The notes under the pieces: generated by a model
Seen by the model: the letters and a program-made list of their open reading frames with translations, nothing else
Database searches by the model: none
Told to the model about the DNA's origin: nothing
Source of the DNA: Brevundimonas sp. UBA5936
GTDB taxonomy: Bacteria; Pseudomonadota; Alphaproteobacteria; Caulobacterales; Caulobacteraceae
Direction of reading: 5' to 3'
Assembly (NCBI GenBank): GCA_002430835.1
Contig: DJDA01000109.1
Coordinates: 18,348-82,347 of the forward strand
DNA length: 64,000 nucleotides
Shown: piece after piece, positions 18,952 through 27,675 of the stretch
How the letters are laid out: each line of letters opens with the position of its first letter
How positions within the stretch are numbered: the first letter of the stretch is position 1
Program-made: the position numbers and the translations under genes

Positions 18952-19422
18952 ATGGAAACCATGAAGGTCTCGGTCCAGTCAGCGACCGGCTTGAGCGTGC
19001 AGCAGGAAATGCCGGCGTCGGAGTTCCGGGAAAGCGGCAGGCTCGCGGCCGTCGTCGCCTTCTCGCTGCTCCTGACCGCCTGGCCTCTGGCTCTCGTGCC
19101 GAGCATCGGCGAACAACCCATCACCCTGGCCTATGCCGCAGTCGCCTGGCTCGCCGCCGTCCTCGCCGACCTGCACGGCTTTCGAATGCCGAAATCGTCG
19201 GAGCTCATCCACTCGGCGGCCGTCGCTCTGGCGAGCCGTTCACGCGCGCTTGTCACAGTGCATCTCCCGCTGGCGGCGGGAACCGTCGGCCAAGGCCTGG
19301 ATCTCTTTTTCCCTGTGCCGAAGTGCCGCCGCGGAGCGCTCCGTCGACGCCGCGTTCGACCCGCGACGGCCGGACGTTTCGTAGGTCGTTCCGCTTCCCC
19401 AACCACGCCACCCTCGATCTGA
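18952..19422 (+). CDS. Possible small membrane protein
   Basis: Up to 156 residues from an ATG preceded by GAGGGAG. Two hydrophobic segments (LAAVVAFSLLLTAWPLALV and ITLAYAAVAWLAAVLADL) suggest a membrane protein. The last ~50 residues are arginine-rich and not protein-like, so the gene may be frameshifted or end earlier. It lies just before the DoxX-family gene. Not recognised; may be spurious. Confidence 0.4.
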   Translation: METMKVSVQSATGLSVQQEMPASEFRESGRLAAVVAFSLLLTAWPLALVPSIGEQPITLAYAAVAWLAAVLADLHGFRMPKSSELIHSAAVALASRSRALVTVHLPLAAGTVGQGLDLFFPVPKCRRGALRRRRVRPATAGRFVGRSASPTTPPSI

Positions 19423-19435
19423 CAGGAGCTTCACC

Positions 19436-19855
19436 ATGTCCGCGATATCGGTTTCGACCGTCTGCTCCCGGCTCTTCGCCCACCGCCGCAATATGGCGCT
19501 CTGGACGCTGCAAGGCTGGACCGCCATGTTCTTCATCGCGGTGGGCCTTTCAAAACTCCTGCAGCCAGAAACCGAACTGCCAGGGGTTTTCGCCTGGACC
19601 GGCGCTGTTCCGCTTGAGCTCACCCGCACCGTCGGCCTCGTCGAGATCGCGTCAGGATATCTTCTGCTTGCTCAGGTGTTTCCGATCCCTCGCAGCCGTC
19701 TGCTAACCGGCATCGGCGCCGCCGCCATCGCCGTCCTGGCGACCTTGATGCTGGCGGTGCATGTCTTCCGCCTCGAGGCGCTGCCAGCGGCTGTCAACGC
19801 CCTCCTTCTCGCCGCTTCTCTGACGATCCTGCGAATGCGCTCAGCAAAAGCGTGA
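19436..19855 (+). CDS. DoxX-family membrane protein
   Basis: 139 residues with four predicted membrane helices, the first being MALWTLQGWTAMFFIAVGLSKL, typical of DoxX/DoxX-like proteins. GVFAWTGAVPLELTRTVGLVEIASGYLL is the usual second segment. CAGGAG lies before the ATG. Some DoxX proteins take part in thiosulfate or redox metabolism; here the role is not shown. Confidence 0.8.
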   Translation: MSAISVSTVCSRLFAHRRNMALWTLQGWTAMFFIAVGLSKLLQPETELPGVFAWTGAVPLELTRTVGLVEIASGYLLLAQVFPIPRSRLLTGIGAAAIAVLATLMLAVHVFRLEALPAAVNALLLAASLTILRMRSAKA

Positions 19856-20107
19856 AATCGGATCGGCGAAGCGAAGTCCTGAGATGTCCCCGCCTTCGCC
19901 CACTCTCACTGGAGGCCTCTCTGTCGAGCCGCCGCGATCAGCCGGGATAGATCGCGGCGGGCCAGCCCATTCGACGCTGTCGAAGCGCGCTCTCCGATCC
20001 GCGAGCCTCTCAGGGTTTCGAGCTTTACCCCCCGTTAGCCATCATTTCCGGAACCGGAACACCGCCGACCTGCGTTTTCTGAGGCAGAGACCCGTGGAGA
20101 ACCCCTG

Positions 20108-20317
20108 ATGGCCAGTCGCTCGTATGACCCGTTGACCCGTATCTCGCCGATCGATTTCGCGGAGATTCGTTTCGGCCTGTTGAAGGCCGCGGCGCGAATG
20201 ACCGAAGGCCAGCTCGCCGAACTGGCCGACATGCTTCATGACGAGCGCAGGCAGCTGACACACTCCCGGTTTTCAGACGACATCTATGCGGCGCAGGGTC
20301 TTTGGGGCGAGGCCTGA
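20108..20317 (+). CDS. Small hypothetical protein
   Basis: 69 residues: basic N-terminus, a helical middle (LLKAAARMTEGQLAELADMLHDERRQL) and a short tail. TGGAGA precedes the ATG. No family recognised; codon pattern looks coding. It stands alone. Confidence 0.5.
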   Translation: MASRSYDPLTRISPIDFAEIRFGLLKAAARMTEGQLAELADMLHDERRQLTHSRFSDDIYAAQGLWGEA

Positions 20318-20619
20318 ACTGTCGTCCGGCCGACGCTCACTTCGTCGGGCGGCGGCAAAGGTCATGGGATTTCGCTTGTGCGGCTGGTCGCCAGCCCTTC
20401 GAAGGGGTCGAGAAGTTCCCCCGCCTATTCCAGCCCCCGGCCGCCGCCCGAAGAAGTCTTGGCTAGATGACCGACGCCCAACTCGACAATAGGCCCTGAC
20501 TTGGATCGCGTGAGGGCGTGTGTTGGCTCCGCTGCAGACGCGTCCAGCCCTTACCACTTCAGAAGCGGGCGCCTCCCTCAACCCCTGCGATGAGGTGCAT
20601 CGCGACGCCAGACGAATTC
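20318..20619. other. Intergenic stretch with no recognised feature
   Basis: About 300 bases between the small hypothetical gene and the convergent HxlR gene. Several open frames overlap but none has a good start or family signal. Confidence 0.5.
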
Positions 20620-21003
20620 TCATTTCGCCGGCGCGGTTCGCCTCTCGTCGAACCGGTCACGGCTGGCGCCGATTTCGGCTCGACGGTCGATGGCCCATTG
20701 CGCAAGCTGCCGTACCGATGCCGACAAAGAGACGCCAAGAGGGGTGAGCCGGTATTCGACCTGCGGCGGCGTCGTATGGCGGACGGTTCGGCTGACGAGA
20801 CCGTCTCGCTCCAGGCCCTTCAACGAGGACGTCAGCATCTGCTGGGAAATGCCGGGGACATGGCGCTTGATGCTGTTGAAGCGCTCGGGTCCGCGATGCA
20901 GCACGACCACGATCTGAACCGACCATTTGTCTCCCACCCTCGACAGTATGTCGCCCACCCCGGTGCAGTCGGGGAGCGCGGTGGTCGAGGCGGTCATGTC
21001 CAT
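20620..21003 (-). CDS. HxlR-family transcriptional regulator
   Basis: 127 residues. The HxlR winged helix is clear: VGDKWSVQIVVVLHRGPERFNSIKR, GISQQMLTSSLKGLERDGLVSR and YRLTPLGVSL. The conserved early Cys (LPDCTGVGDIL), often a redox or electrophile sensor in this family, is present. It is divergent from the hydrolase at 21131. Inference: it controls that gene through sites in the 127-base gap, which includes ACCTAGGT. Confidence 0.9.
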   Translation of the reverse strand: MDMTASTTALPDCTGVGDILSRVGDKWSVQIVVVLHRGPERFNSIKRHVPGISQQMLTSSLKGLERDGLVSRTVRHTTPPQVEYRLTPLGVSLSASVRQLAQWAIDRRAEIGASRDRFDERRTAPAK

Positions 21004-21130
21004 CTGACTTGGTCCTGAAAAGATGCGTTCTTGCGCGACCCTACCGGTCTCATAATCTACCTAGGTCTACAATCCAGACCGCGATGCTGCGGGTGACCTC
21101 CGCAGCGACATCGATCGACAGGAGGCGCAA

Positions 21131-22066
21131 ATGGCTGGTGAATGGGTTCCGCGCGACCCGAACATGGACGCTCCCGTCCCGGTGATCTCCGTGCGATCGA
21201 TCAGGCTGCCGGACCCGGCTCGCGGAGAGGATCTGCAGGTGCGAGTGTCGGCGCCGGTAACCGGCAGCGGTCTGCCGGTCGTTCTGTTTTCGCATGGTTT
21301 CGGATCGTCCATGGACGGCTACGCGCCCTTGTCGGACTACTGGGCCTCACACGGCTTCGTCGTGATCCAGCCGACCTATCTCGACGCGCGTCGGCTCGGT
21401 CTACCCGAGCACGATCCCCGCCGGCCGACGATCTGGCGGACACGGGTGAGCGACGCGAGACATGTCCTCGATCAGCTCGATGCCGTGTTCGGGCAGGTCC
21501 CCGACCTTTCGGGGCGGGTCGACGCAGGCCGGCTTGCCGCGGCGGGCCATTCGTTCGGAGGTCAGACGACCAGCCTGCTCCTGGGCGCGAGGATGGTCGG
21601 GACGGGCGGCGGCGAGGACATGTCGGATGCGAGGATCAAAGCCGGCATTCTCTTCGCCTCGGGCGGCGAAGGCGGCGATGACCTCAGTCCACTCGGTCGC
21701 CAGATGACGCCCTACCTCGACATGTCGTTCGATCAGATGCGCACACCGACCCTCATCGTCGCAGGCGACGCCGACCGCTCCCCCCTGACTGTCCGGGGAC
21801 CGGACTGGTTCCATGACCCTTACGATCTGGCGCCCGGCCGCAAGGCTCTTCTGACCTTGTCCGGCGGAGAACATATGCTGGGAGGCATTTCCGGCTACGG
21901 CGTCACCGAGACCACAGACGAGAACCCGGATCGCGTCGCCCTCATCCAGCGTGTCACCCTGGCCTATCTCCAACTCTACCTTCTGGATAGGGACGCCGGA
22001 TGGTCGGCGATCCAGGCAGGGTTGGTGGATCGAGAAGAGAACACCGCCACGCTTAGACGAAAGTAG
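21131..22066 (+). CDS. Alpha/beta hydrolase (chlorophyllase/PAF-hydrolase-like)
   Basis: 311 residues. VVLFSHGFGSSMDGYAPLSD is the oxyanion-hole strand, GHSFGGQTTSLLLGARM holds the nucleophile, VAGDADRSP the acid and SGGEHMLGG the histidine. No signal peptide is visible. It resembles the predicted dienelactone hydrolase/chlorophyllase group. Being divergent from the HxlR regulator, it may serve in electrophile or ester detoxification; substrate unknown. Confidence 0.85.
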   Translation: MAGEWVPRDPNMDAPVPVISVRSIRLPDPARGEDLQVRVSAPVTGSGLPVVLFSHGFGSSMDGYAPLSDYWASHGFVVIQPTYLDARRLGLPEHDPRRPTIWRTRVSDARHVLDQLDAVFGQVPDLSGRVDAGRLAAAGHSFGGQTTSLLLGARMVGTGGGEDMSDARIKAGILFASGGEGGDDLSPLGRQMTPYLDMSFDQMRTPTLIVAGDADRSPLTVRGPDWFHDPYDLAPGRKALLTLSGGEHMLGGISGYGVTETTDENPDRVALIQRVTLAYLQLYLLDRDAGWSAIQAGLVDREENTATLRRK

Positions 22067-22463
22067 AATCTAGCACACGAATGCTTCCTCAAAGTCGCTC
22101 CAACCTGTCGTGACCGCGAACGTGCCGGGCGGCGAGTCTTCTGGGCAGCGCTGGGCCGGTGACCAACACACTACCAACGCACTAGGAACAGGCCGGTCCG
22201 GGCCAGATTGGGAGGCTCGAGCGCGGCTTCGATGGATCGGAGAAGCCTCGCACAACCGGAACAATGCGCGCCGGAAATCAGGACGGCGGCGGTGCGCCGC
22301 AGGACAATCGATCGTCGGGTCGTATGCGTAGGGTCTGCCCTCTCGTTGACCATCCGTCGTCGCCGAGTGGAACTTGAGCGGCTTGCCGTCGAACACCGCC
22401 TGCGGGTCGATGGCAGTTGAACAACGCACTGCGCGGCTCGCGACGGGAGAGGAGTGTGATCAC
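22067..22463. other. Intergenic stretch with no recognised feature
   Basis: Nearly 400 bases between convergent genes. No gene, RNA or inverted repeat convinced me. It borders the divergent HEPN-like pair, so it may be one edge of an inserted segment, but no repeat or attachment site was found. Confidence 0.45.
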
Positions 22464-23873
22464 TTACCCCGATGGGGTCGCCGGAGGTAATTCAGCCATA
22501 TGCCTCAGGAACACCTTATCGCTGGCGACAGGACCAGTCACTTTTCCGAAACGGGTAACTGCCGCAAGCTCCGGAGAGGTCAGCCGATCGAAAGCGAACT
22601 GCGCTGCGCCCTGACGATCGGAGAACCCCGCGAACATGATGGTCCGAATGCACGATCCCAAAGTCCTGAGCATGAAATCGCACTGCTCTTCCCCATTCAA
22701 ACCCAGGCTCGCGAAGCTCTCGCCTGAGTGGACGATCTTGTTCCGAACAGAATAATGCTGATCGAAGGTGGCCAACCGCACGGAGAAGTCTGCGGCGTCT
22801 CCGGTGGAAGCATAAGCCGTGACCCAGAGGCGCTGACGGTCGCCGACCAATCTGCCCGGGTCGCATAGCGCGTCGATCGCGTAGACGAGATGCAGAAAGG
22901 ACGCTTCCAGCTCTACGAGATAGAAGGAGCGGTTCCACGCCCGTAGCGCGCCCTTGAGCGCCAGAGTGATCTCGTCCGCATCGACGGTGTCCACGACGAG
23001 GTCCGAGAGCGGTTGGGCCATTCCGAGATGCCCGGACTCGACCTCAAGCCCAAGCCAGTTATTCATGACGCGCAACACATAGGGTTTGCCCCCCAGTGTT
23101 CGCGGCTTCGGCGTTTTGCCAACCGGCTTGATATGGGCAAGCGCAAACTCTCCAACCCACCCCGGCTTCGCTGGTAGACACTCGAGCCGCGCGAAATGGC
23201 ACAGGTCGAAGCGGATCGGATCAAGAGCGTGATCGGCATCCTCCATCACGATTCTCAGCAGCGCCGACTGCCCATCAAACGAGCCCTCTGCCGCGTAGAA
23301 CGCCGAAAGCGGCAGCTCTACCGTCCGCTCGATAAGGGCATGCGCCAGCAATCCAGTCGTACCCGACGCTCGCCCATCCGGCGCCCAGCTGGGCGTAACG
23401 TCCGCTCCGGGAACCTCACAGAGCTCGCTCCAAGCGTGATCGGCCAGGGCGATATCCTCACCGTCGACGGGCGCGTGAAAGCGGGTTTGGCCCAGCCCGA
23501 ACGGCGCCTCGAGCCTCAGACCCTCAACAGGGACGAGGCAGGTGCAGGCGACCGTCCGATCTCCGGCCAAATGCGCGAGCGACATTGAGGGATTTCGAGG
23601 ATCCAGGAGTTCGAGCGCCAAAAACGAGAATGCGGCCTGAAAATCGTCGAAAGCGGTTTCGGGATCGTAGTCGGCGCCATCGTCGCGCTTGAAACAGAGG
23701 CCGTCGCCTTCCGGAAACGCGCTGGCAAAGTAGCCTTTCGCGGAAATCGCCGCGATGGCCACGTTCAGACCTGTCTCTTGCGCTTCAGGCAATGTGCCTG
23801 GCCAAAGGATGTTGCCCAAGGCATCGCCCACCGGGTGCAGCAGTCCTGCTCCGACCCGCTCCACTCCAGTCAT
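22464..23873 (-). CDS. Large HEPN-motif protein, possibly ApeA-like
   Basis: 469 residues, starting at an ATG with GGAGGT at ideal spacing. No family is certain. The C-terminal third is helical and contains YSVRNKIVHSGESFASLG, an R-x4-H motif typical of HEPN ribonuclease or RNA-binding domains. The N-terminal two thirds (for example GDRTVACTCLVPVEGL) look like the beta-rich N-terminal domains paired with HEPN in some anti-phage proteins. Divergent from a second HEPN-motif gene across a shared palindrome. Confidence 0.7.
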   Translation of the reverse strand: MTGVERVGAGLLHPVGDALGNILWPGTLPEAQETGLNVAIAAISAKGYFASAFPEGDGLCFKRDDGADYDPETAFDDFQAAFSFLALELLDPRNPSMSLAHLAGDRTVACTCLVPVEGLRLEAPFGLGQTRFHAPVDGEDIALADHAWSELCEVPGADVTPSWAPDGRASGTTGLLAHALIERTVELPLSAFYAAEGSFDGQSALLRIVMEDADHALDPIRFDLCHFARLECLPAKPGWVGEFALAHIKPVGKTPKPRTLGGKPYVLRVMNNWLGLEVESGHLGMAQPLSDLVVDTVDADEITLALKGALRAWNRSFYLVELEASFLHLVYAIDALCDPGRLVGDRQRLWVTAYASTGDAADFSVRLATFDQHYSVRNKIVHSGESFASLGLNGEEQCDFMLRTLGSCIRTIMFAGFSDRQGAAQFAFDRLTSPELAAVTRFGKVTGPVASDKVFLRHMAELPPATPSG

Positions 23874-23911
23874 GCGTAGACCTCCGCTCGAAAGACCCGG
23901 CGCCCTATAGC

Positions 23912-23941
23912 GTAACCATAACTTGCATCGTTATCCGTTAC
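23912..23941. promoter_or_regulatory. Imperfect palindrome between the divergent HEPN-like genes
   Basis: GTAAC at 23912 and ATAAC at 23918 mirror GTTAT at 23930 and GTTAC at 23937. The repeat sits in the 85-base gap that must hold both promoters, so it is a likely operator for both genes. Confidence 0.5.
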
Positions 23942-23958
23942 GGCTCCAATATCCCGTG

Positions 23959-24837
23959 ATGACTCTGACCCTCACAGCTTTGCCGTTCGGGACGACCCTT
24001 GCCCGTCAGATGGCGAAGCAAAACCTCACGCGGTTCAATCACGCCTTCTGGGTCGGTGAGCGAGGGTTCGATCACCTCGCAGGTGGATTCGACAAGATCA
24101 CGTTCCCCCCGGAGACGCCCGCCAGCCATGGGATATACAAGTCAGAACCAGAGTGGATCGCGGGCGCAAACGAGCACCGGATCTGGACACGCCAGTATGT
24201 GCTGGTGTCCGCCGCCTCTCTGCTGGAGGTGTACCTCAGCTCGGCGACCACAAGCGCCTTGCGAGCTCAACCTGGACTGGTTGATCCGTCGCTGACGGGC
24301 CAGGACGGATATCTCTATCTGATGGGCAAGAAACCCACGCCGACCGGATGGAACAGGGCGCTCAAAGCGAAGGTCGCCACATTTACAAAGGGCGTATGGA
24401 AGGACAGGCTCAAAAATCTGGAAGCCGTCTTCGGCACGCTTCCAGCTAAGGCATGGGCACTGGAGCCGAAGCTGCAGAAGCTCCAGGATACACGCAACGA
24501 CATCGCTCACGAGTTCGGTCTCGATGGCCCTCGGCGCTCTGCCCAGTGGCAGACGATCAAGCATATCGAGCCCAGCTTCTCGGACTGCGAGACAGCGATC
24601 AAAGCGGTTTCGGCGATGATCGCATCAATCGATGCCCCCGTTTTCGGCCCTCGGATCGGCGGCCATGAGATCCTTTACCAGTATCATCTCTGGGCCCAAT
24701 CCAATCCCCGCTCAGGCAGTTGGCATGTCGCCGGCAGCGCAGCAAATCTCTTCCGAGACCATATCGGCGCCCTGACGAGCGCGCCTCTTGGCGCGGACTA
24801 CGCAAAGACAATCGCAAACTACTATCACCGCCTTTGA
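23959..24837 (+). CDS. HEPN-motif hypothetical protein
   Basis: About 292 residues from the ATG at 23959; no ribosome binding site is visible, and a TTG at 23923 lies inside the palindrome. Mostly helical. KLQDTRNDIAHEFG near residue 180 is an R-x4-H HEPN motif. Earlier RQYVLVSAASLLEVYLSSA and the motif itself resemble uncharacterised HEPN proteins such as the RiboL-PSP-HEPN group. Not recognised by name. Base composition looks less GC-rich than its neighbours, by eye only. Confidence 0.65.
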   Translation: MTLTLTALPFGTTLARQMAKQNLTRFNHAFWVGERGFDHLAGGFDKITFPPETPASHGIYKSEPEWIAGANEHRIWTRQYVLVSAASLLEVYLSSATTSALRAQPGLVDPSLTGQDGYLYLMGKKPTPTGWNRALKAKVATFTKGVWKDRLKNLEAVFGTLPAKAWALEPKLQKLQDTRNDIAHEFGLDGPRRSAQWQTIKHIEPSFSDCETAIKAVSAMIASIDAPVFGPRIGGHEILYQYHLWAQSNPRSGSWHVAGSAANLFRDHIGALTSAPLGADYAKTIANYYHRL

Positions 24838-25284
24838 CAACGTCTGGCGACCCTGCCCGCGCGGACAAAGCCCAACACCGATGACCGGACGGATCTGGCC
24901 TCAACGCGCAGTTGGTGCGAACCGATCGAGTGACGTCGTCTTACCTTGAAGGCTTCGGGTCTCGGCAAAGGCGCCAACGCAGTAGCAATCCCTGCATCAC
25001 CAGATCATCACGCAGAAAGCTTGGCTAGCGCCCCGTGGGCGCGGGTTGGCCGGCGCAGCGGGCTGCTCTGTTGGCCCGCCGAAACAATCATCCGGAAACA
25101 TACTCCCGCCGGCTTGGACACAGTCAGACGGCGGAGCAGGGCGATTTCTGCCGACTTTCAACGTGATCCCCAAACACGTCGTCTCTAACGCCGAAGACGT
25201 GCGAACCATGGCCAGATCGGTCCGGACCCTTTTCATTCATTTAGCGCTAAGTTAATGGATTGCTGGTGACAGGCGGAGGGCTAC
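24838..25284. other. Long leader region before the acyl-CoA ligase gene
   Basis: About 450 bases with no convincing gene. The 3' end carries the palindrome TTAGCGCTAA and an AT-rich stretch that probably form the ligase promoter. The rest shows nothing I can name. Confidence 0.5.
25241..25250. promoter_or_regulatory. Probable TetR operator before the acyl-CoA ligase
   Basis: TTAGCGCTAA is a perfect ten-base palindrome, 34 bases before the ATG. Its flanks (ATTTAG-CG-CTAAG) match the core of the longer palindrome at 27583-27602, supporting one shared repressor. Confidence 0.6.
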
Positions 25285-26739
25285 ATGACCAATCAGGTGC
25301 CACTGGGGGCGATCCTTGCGCATCACGCGGGGGTCGATGCTCAGCGCATAGCGATCCGCATCGGTGATCGTTCGATCCGCTACACTGAGCTGGACATGCT
25401 ATCGAACCGGCGCGCCCGCGCCTTTTCAGCCAAGGGTGTCGCGCACGGAGATTTTGTGACCGTTGCGCTGCCGAATGGCCTCGCATTCTACGAGACGATC
25501 TTCGCGATCTGGAAACTGGGCGCCGTGCCCAACATCGTCTCGGCCAAACTCGCACGTCCCGAACTCGAAGCCATCATCGACCTGGTGCGACCGCGGCTTT
25601 TCGTCGGCGCCGAGCCGCCGCCCGGCCTGAACGCGATCGGGCCCCACGAGCCGATGGACGCCATGTCGGCCGATCCCCTGCCGGTGGCGATCTCGCCGAA
25701 CTGGAAAGCGATGACCAGCGGAGGCTCCACCGGCCGGCCCAAGGTGATCCTCGATGCGATGCCGGGGCAGTGGGATTCCACCGAAGGTTTCCTGACACAG
25801 AGGCCGGGCGACGTGATCCTGAATCCCGGACCGCTCTACCACAACGCCCCGTTCCACTGCGTCACGATGGGGATGTTCACCGGCGCGACCGTTATCGAGA
25901 TGGAGCGGTTCGACGCCTTGCGCGCCCTTGAACTGATCGAGGCTCACGGCGTCACCTGGGTGACGATGGTGCCGACCATGATGCAACGCATCTGGCGGCT
26001 GGGCCCGGACGTCCTTTCGCGCTTCAGCCTGCCCAGCCTGCGCATGGTGCTGCATATGGCGGCGCCCTGCGCGCCCTGGCTGAAGGAAGCCTGGATAAAC
26101 TGGCTCGGGCCGGACAGGGTGTGGGAGTATTACGGCACCACCGAAGGCACCGGCTCGACGATCATCTCCGGACGGGACTGGCTCGAACACAGGGAATCGG
26201 TCGGCAAGGTCCGCGACGGCTACGCCCTGCGGATCCTTGGACCGGAGGGCGAGGATCTTCCTGCCGGCGAGGTCGGCGAGGTTTTCTTCAGGCCCGAAGG
26301 CGGGGCCGGATCGACCTATCGGTATCTGGGAAGCGAGGCCCGGCGCATCGGCGAGTGGGAGGCGCCGGGCGACCTCGGCAGCCTCGACGCGGCGGGCTAT
26401 CTCTATCTGTCCGACCGGCGAAACGACCTGATCATTTCGGGCGGGGCCAACATCTACCCCCAGGAGGTGGAAGCGGCGCTCGAAGCGCACCCGGGCGTCA
26501 GGGGCAGCGCAGTCATCGGCCTGCCGGATGACGAGTGGGGCGCGCGTGTCCACGCCATCGTTCATCGCGTCGGAGAAGACGGGCCTGACGAGGACGCCCT
26601 GCTCGCCTTCCTCGCCACGCGCCTGACCCGCTACAAAATGCCCAAACGGATCGAGTTCACCGACGAGCCGCTTCGCGACGAAGCCGGCAAGGTGCGTCGG
26701 GCCGCTCTTCGCAAGGCCCGGCTACCGGTCGGAGACTGA
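25285..26739 (+). CDS. AMP-dependent acyl-CoA synthetase/ligase
   Basis: 484 residues. It adenylates a carboxylic acid and transfers it to CoA. The P-loop-like motif is TSGGSTGRPKVILD; the A5-type motif is YYGTTEGTG; the hinge and catalytic Lys regions are YLSDRRNDLIISGGANIYPQEVE and RYKMPKRIEFTDE, DEAGKVRR. It is short for a fatty-acyl ligase and closer to aryl or bile-acid CoA ligases. A GGAGGG site precedes the ATG. Shared operators tie it to the receptor-esterase operon, so it likely activates an acid released there. Confidence 0.9.
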   Translation: MTNQVPLGAILAHHAGVDAQRIAIRIGDRSIRYTELDMLSNRRARAFSAKGVAHGDFVTVALPNGLAFYETIFAIWKLGAVPNIVSAKLARPELEAIIDLVRPRLFVGAEPPPGLNAIGPHEPMDAMSADPLPVAISPNWKAMTSGGSTGRPKVILDAMPGQWDSTEGFLTQRPGDVILNPGPLYHNAPFHCVTMGMFTGATVIEMERFDALRALELIEAHGVTWVTMVPTMMQRIWRLGPDVLSRFSLPSLRMVLHMAAPCAPWLKEAWINWLGPDRVWEYYGTTEGTGSTIISGRDWLEHRESVGKVRDGYALRILGPEGEDLPAGEVGEVFFRPEGGAGSTYRYLGSEARRIGEWEAPGDLGSLDAAGYLYLSDRRNDLIISGGANIYPQEVEAALEAHPGVRGSAVIGLPDDEWGARVHAIVHRVGEDGPDEDALLAFLATRLTRYKMPKRIEFTDEPLRDEAGKVRRAALRKARLPVGD

Positions 26740-27468
26740 CTTCGACCGGGGGCGGGGCCTGCCGGCGCGGCGTTTCGGAGCAGGTCGCGTGCGACGCTGC
26801 GTGTGCAGGGCGTTGAAGCCCGCCGACATGAAGGTGACGAAACGCTCCCGCACGGCCTCGAAATCGTCCGAAGCGCACAGACCGTCCGACAGACGATCGA
26901 TCCGGCCGGTTCGCGACAGGATCAGCGAATAGGCGCCGGAGGTGAACTGGAAGCTCCAGAACAGGTCCTCCGGATCGGCGTCCGGCAGAGCCTTTCGCAA
27001 CAGGCCGATCAGTCTCAGGACCAGGGGGTCGAAGTACAGATCCATCTTCTCGGCGCCATAGCCTGGCGCATTGTTGACCTGTGCGAAGATGCGCCCGAAG
27101 TTGCGCCATCCCTCGTCGCCGTTGATGTAGACGTCGAAGGCGCGATCGTAATAGGCAATCAGCGCGCCCTCCACCGTGGGATGGTCTCCAACCTCCTCCG
27201 CGTAGGCGTCGAGGCCGGCGGTGCGGGCTTCGACGGCGTAATCGACCCGACGCTGGAAGACCGCGTCGAACAGAGCCTGTTTGCCGTCGTAATAGTAGTG
27301 GATCAGGGCCGGATGGATGCCCATCTGGTCGGCCACATCCTTGATCGTGACGCCGAAATATCCCCGTTGCGAGAACAGGTCCTCCGCCGTGTCGAGAATC
27401 AGTCTGACGGTCGCGGCGCGCTGCTCGGCGCGGGTGCGGCGCCCTGAGGCTTTCGCCGTCGATGGCAT
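26722..27468 (-). CDS. TetR-family repressor of the esterase cluster
   Basis: 248 residues. The helix-turn-helix is at residues 20-65 (AATVRLILDTAEDLFSQRGYFGVTIKDVADQMGIHPALIHYYYDGKQALFDA), with HYYYDGKQAL as hallmark. Its 3' end overlaps the ligase gene by 18 bases. It is divergent from the TonB receptor, with a 20-base palindrome between them. It probably binds there and at 25241, responding to a substrate or CoA ester; the ligand is unknown. Confidence 0.88.
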   Translation of the reverse strand: MPSTAKASGRRTRAEQRAATVRLILDTAEDLFSQRGYFGVTIKDVADQMGIHPALIHYYYDGKQALFDAVFQRRVDYAVEARTAGLDAYAEEVGDHPTVEGALIAYYDRAFDVYINGDEGWRNFGRIFAQVNNAPGYGAEKMDLYFDPLVLRLIGLLRKALPDADPEDLFWSFQFTSGAYSLILSRTGRIDRLSDGLCASDDFEAVRERFVTFMSAGFNALHTQRRTRPAPKRRAGRPRPRSKSVSDR

Positions 27469-27582
27469 TCGGTCGGGTTCCCGGTTCGATCTTGTTCGCG
27501 AACGATGAGGCAGGGCCGGCGCCCGGTCAAGGATGAAGGGCGAGTTGGTTTAGCCGCGATTGAATGAGCTTGACGATCAGTT

Positions 27583-27602
27583 TTTATTTAGTGCTAAATA
27601 AA
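27583..27602. promoter_or_regulatory. TetR operator before the TonB receptor operon
   Basis: Arms TTTATTTAG and CTAAATAAA flank two bases, a perfect nine-base inverted repeat in AT-rich DNA between the TetR gene and the receptor gene. The core TTTAG-N2-CTAA recurs before the acyl-CoA ligase. Confidence 0.75.
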
Positions 27603-27675
27603 CGAACTAGGGAAATCGCCCGTCTCGGGCGTCGACATCAGAGCGGTAAAACCGCCGGTCGGGGAGGACAAACGG

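Noticed and set aside
22070..22429. 119-residue minus-strand frame after the alpha/beta hydrolase
   Set aside because: No ribosome binding site and no recognisable pattern; a remnant is possible but not supported.
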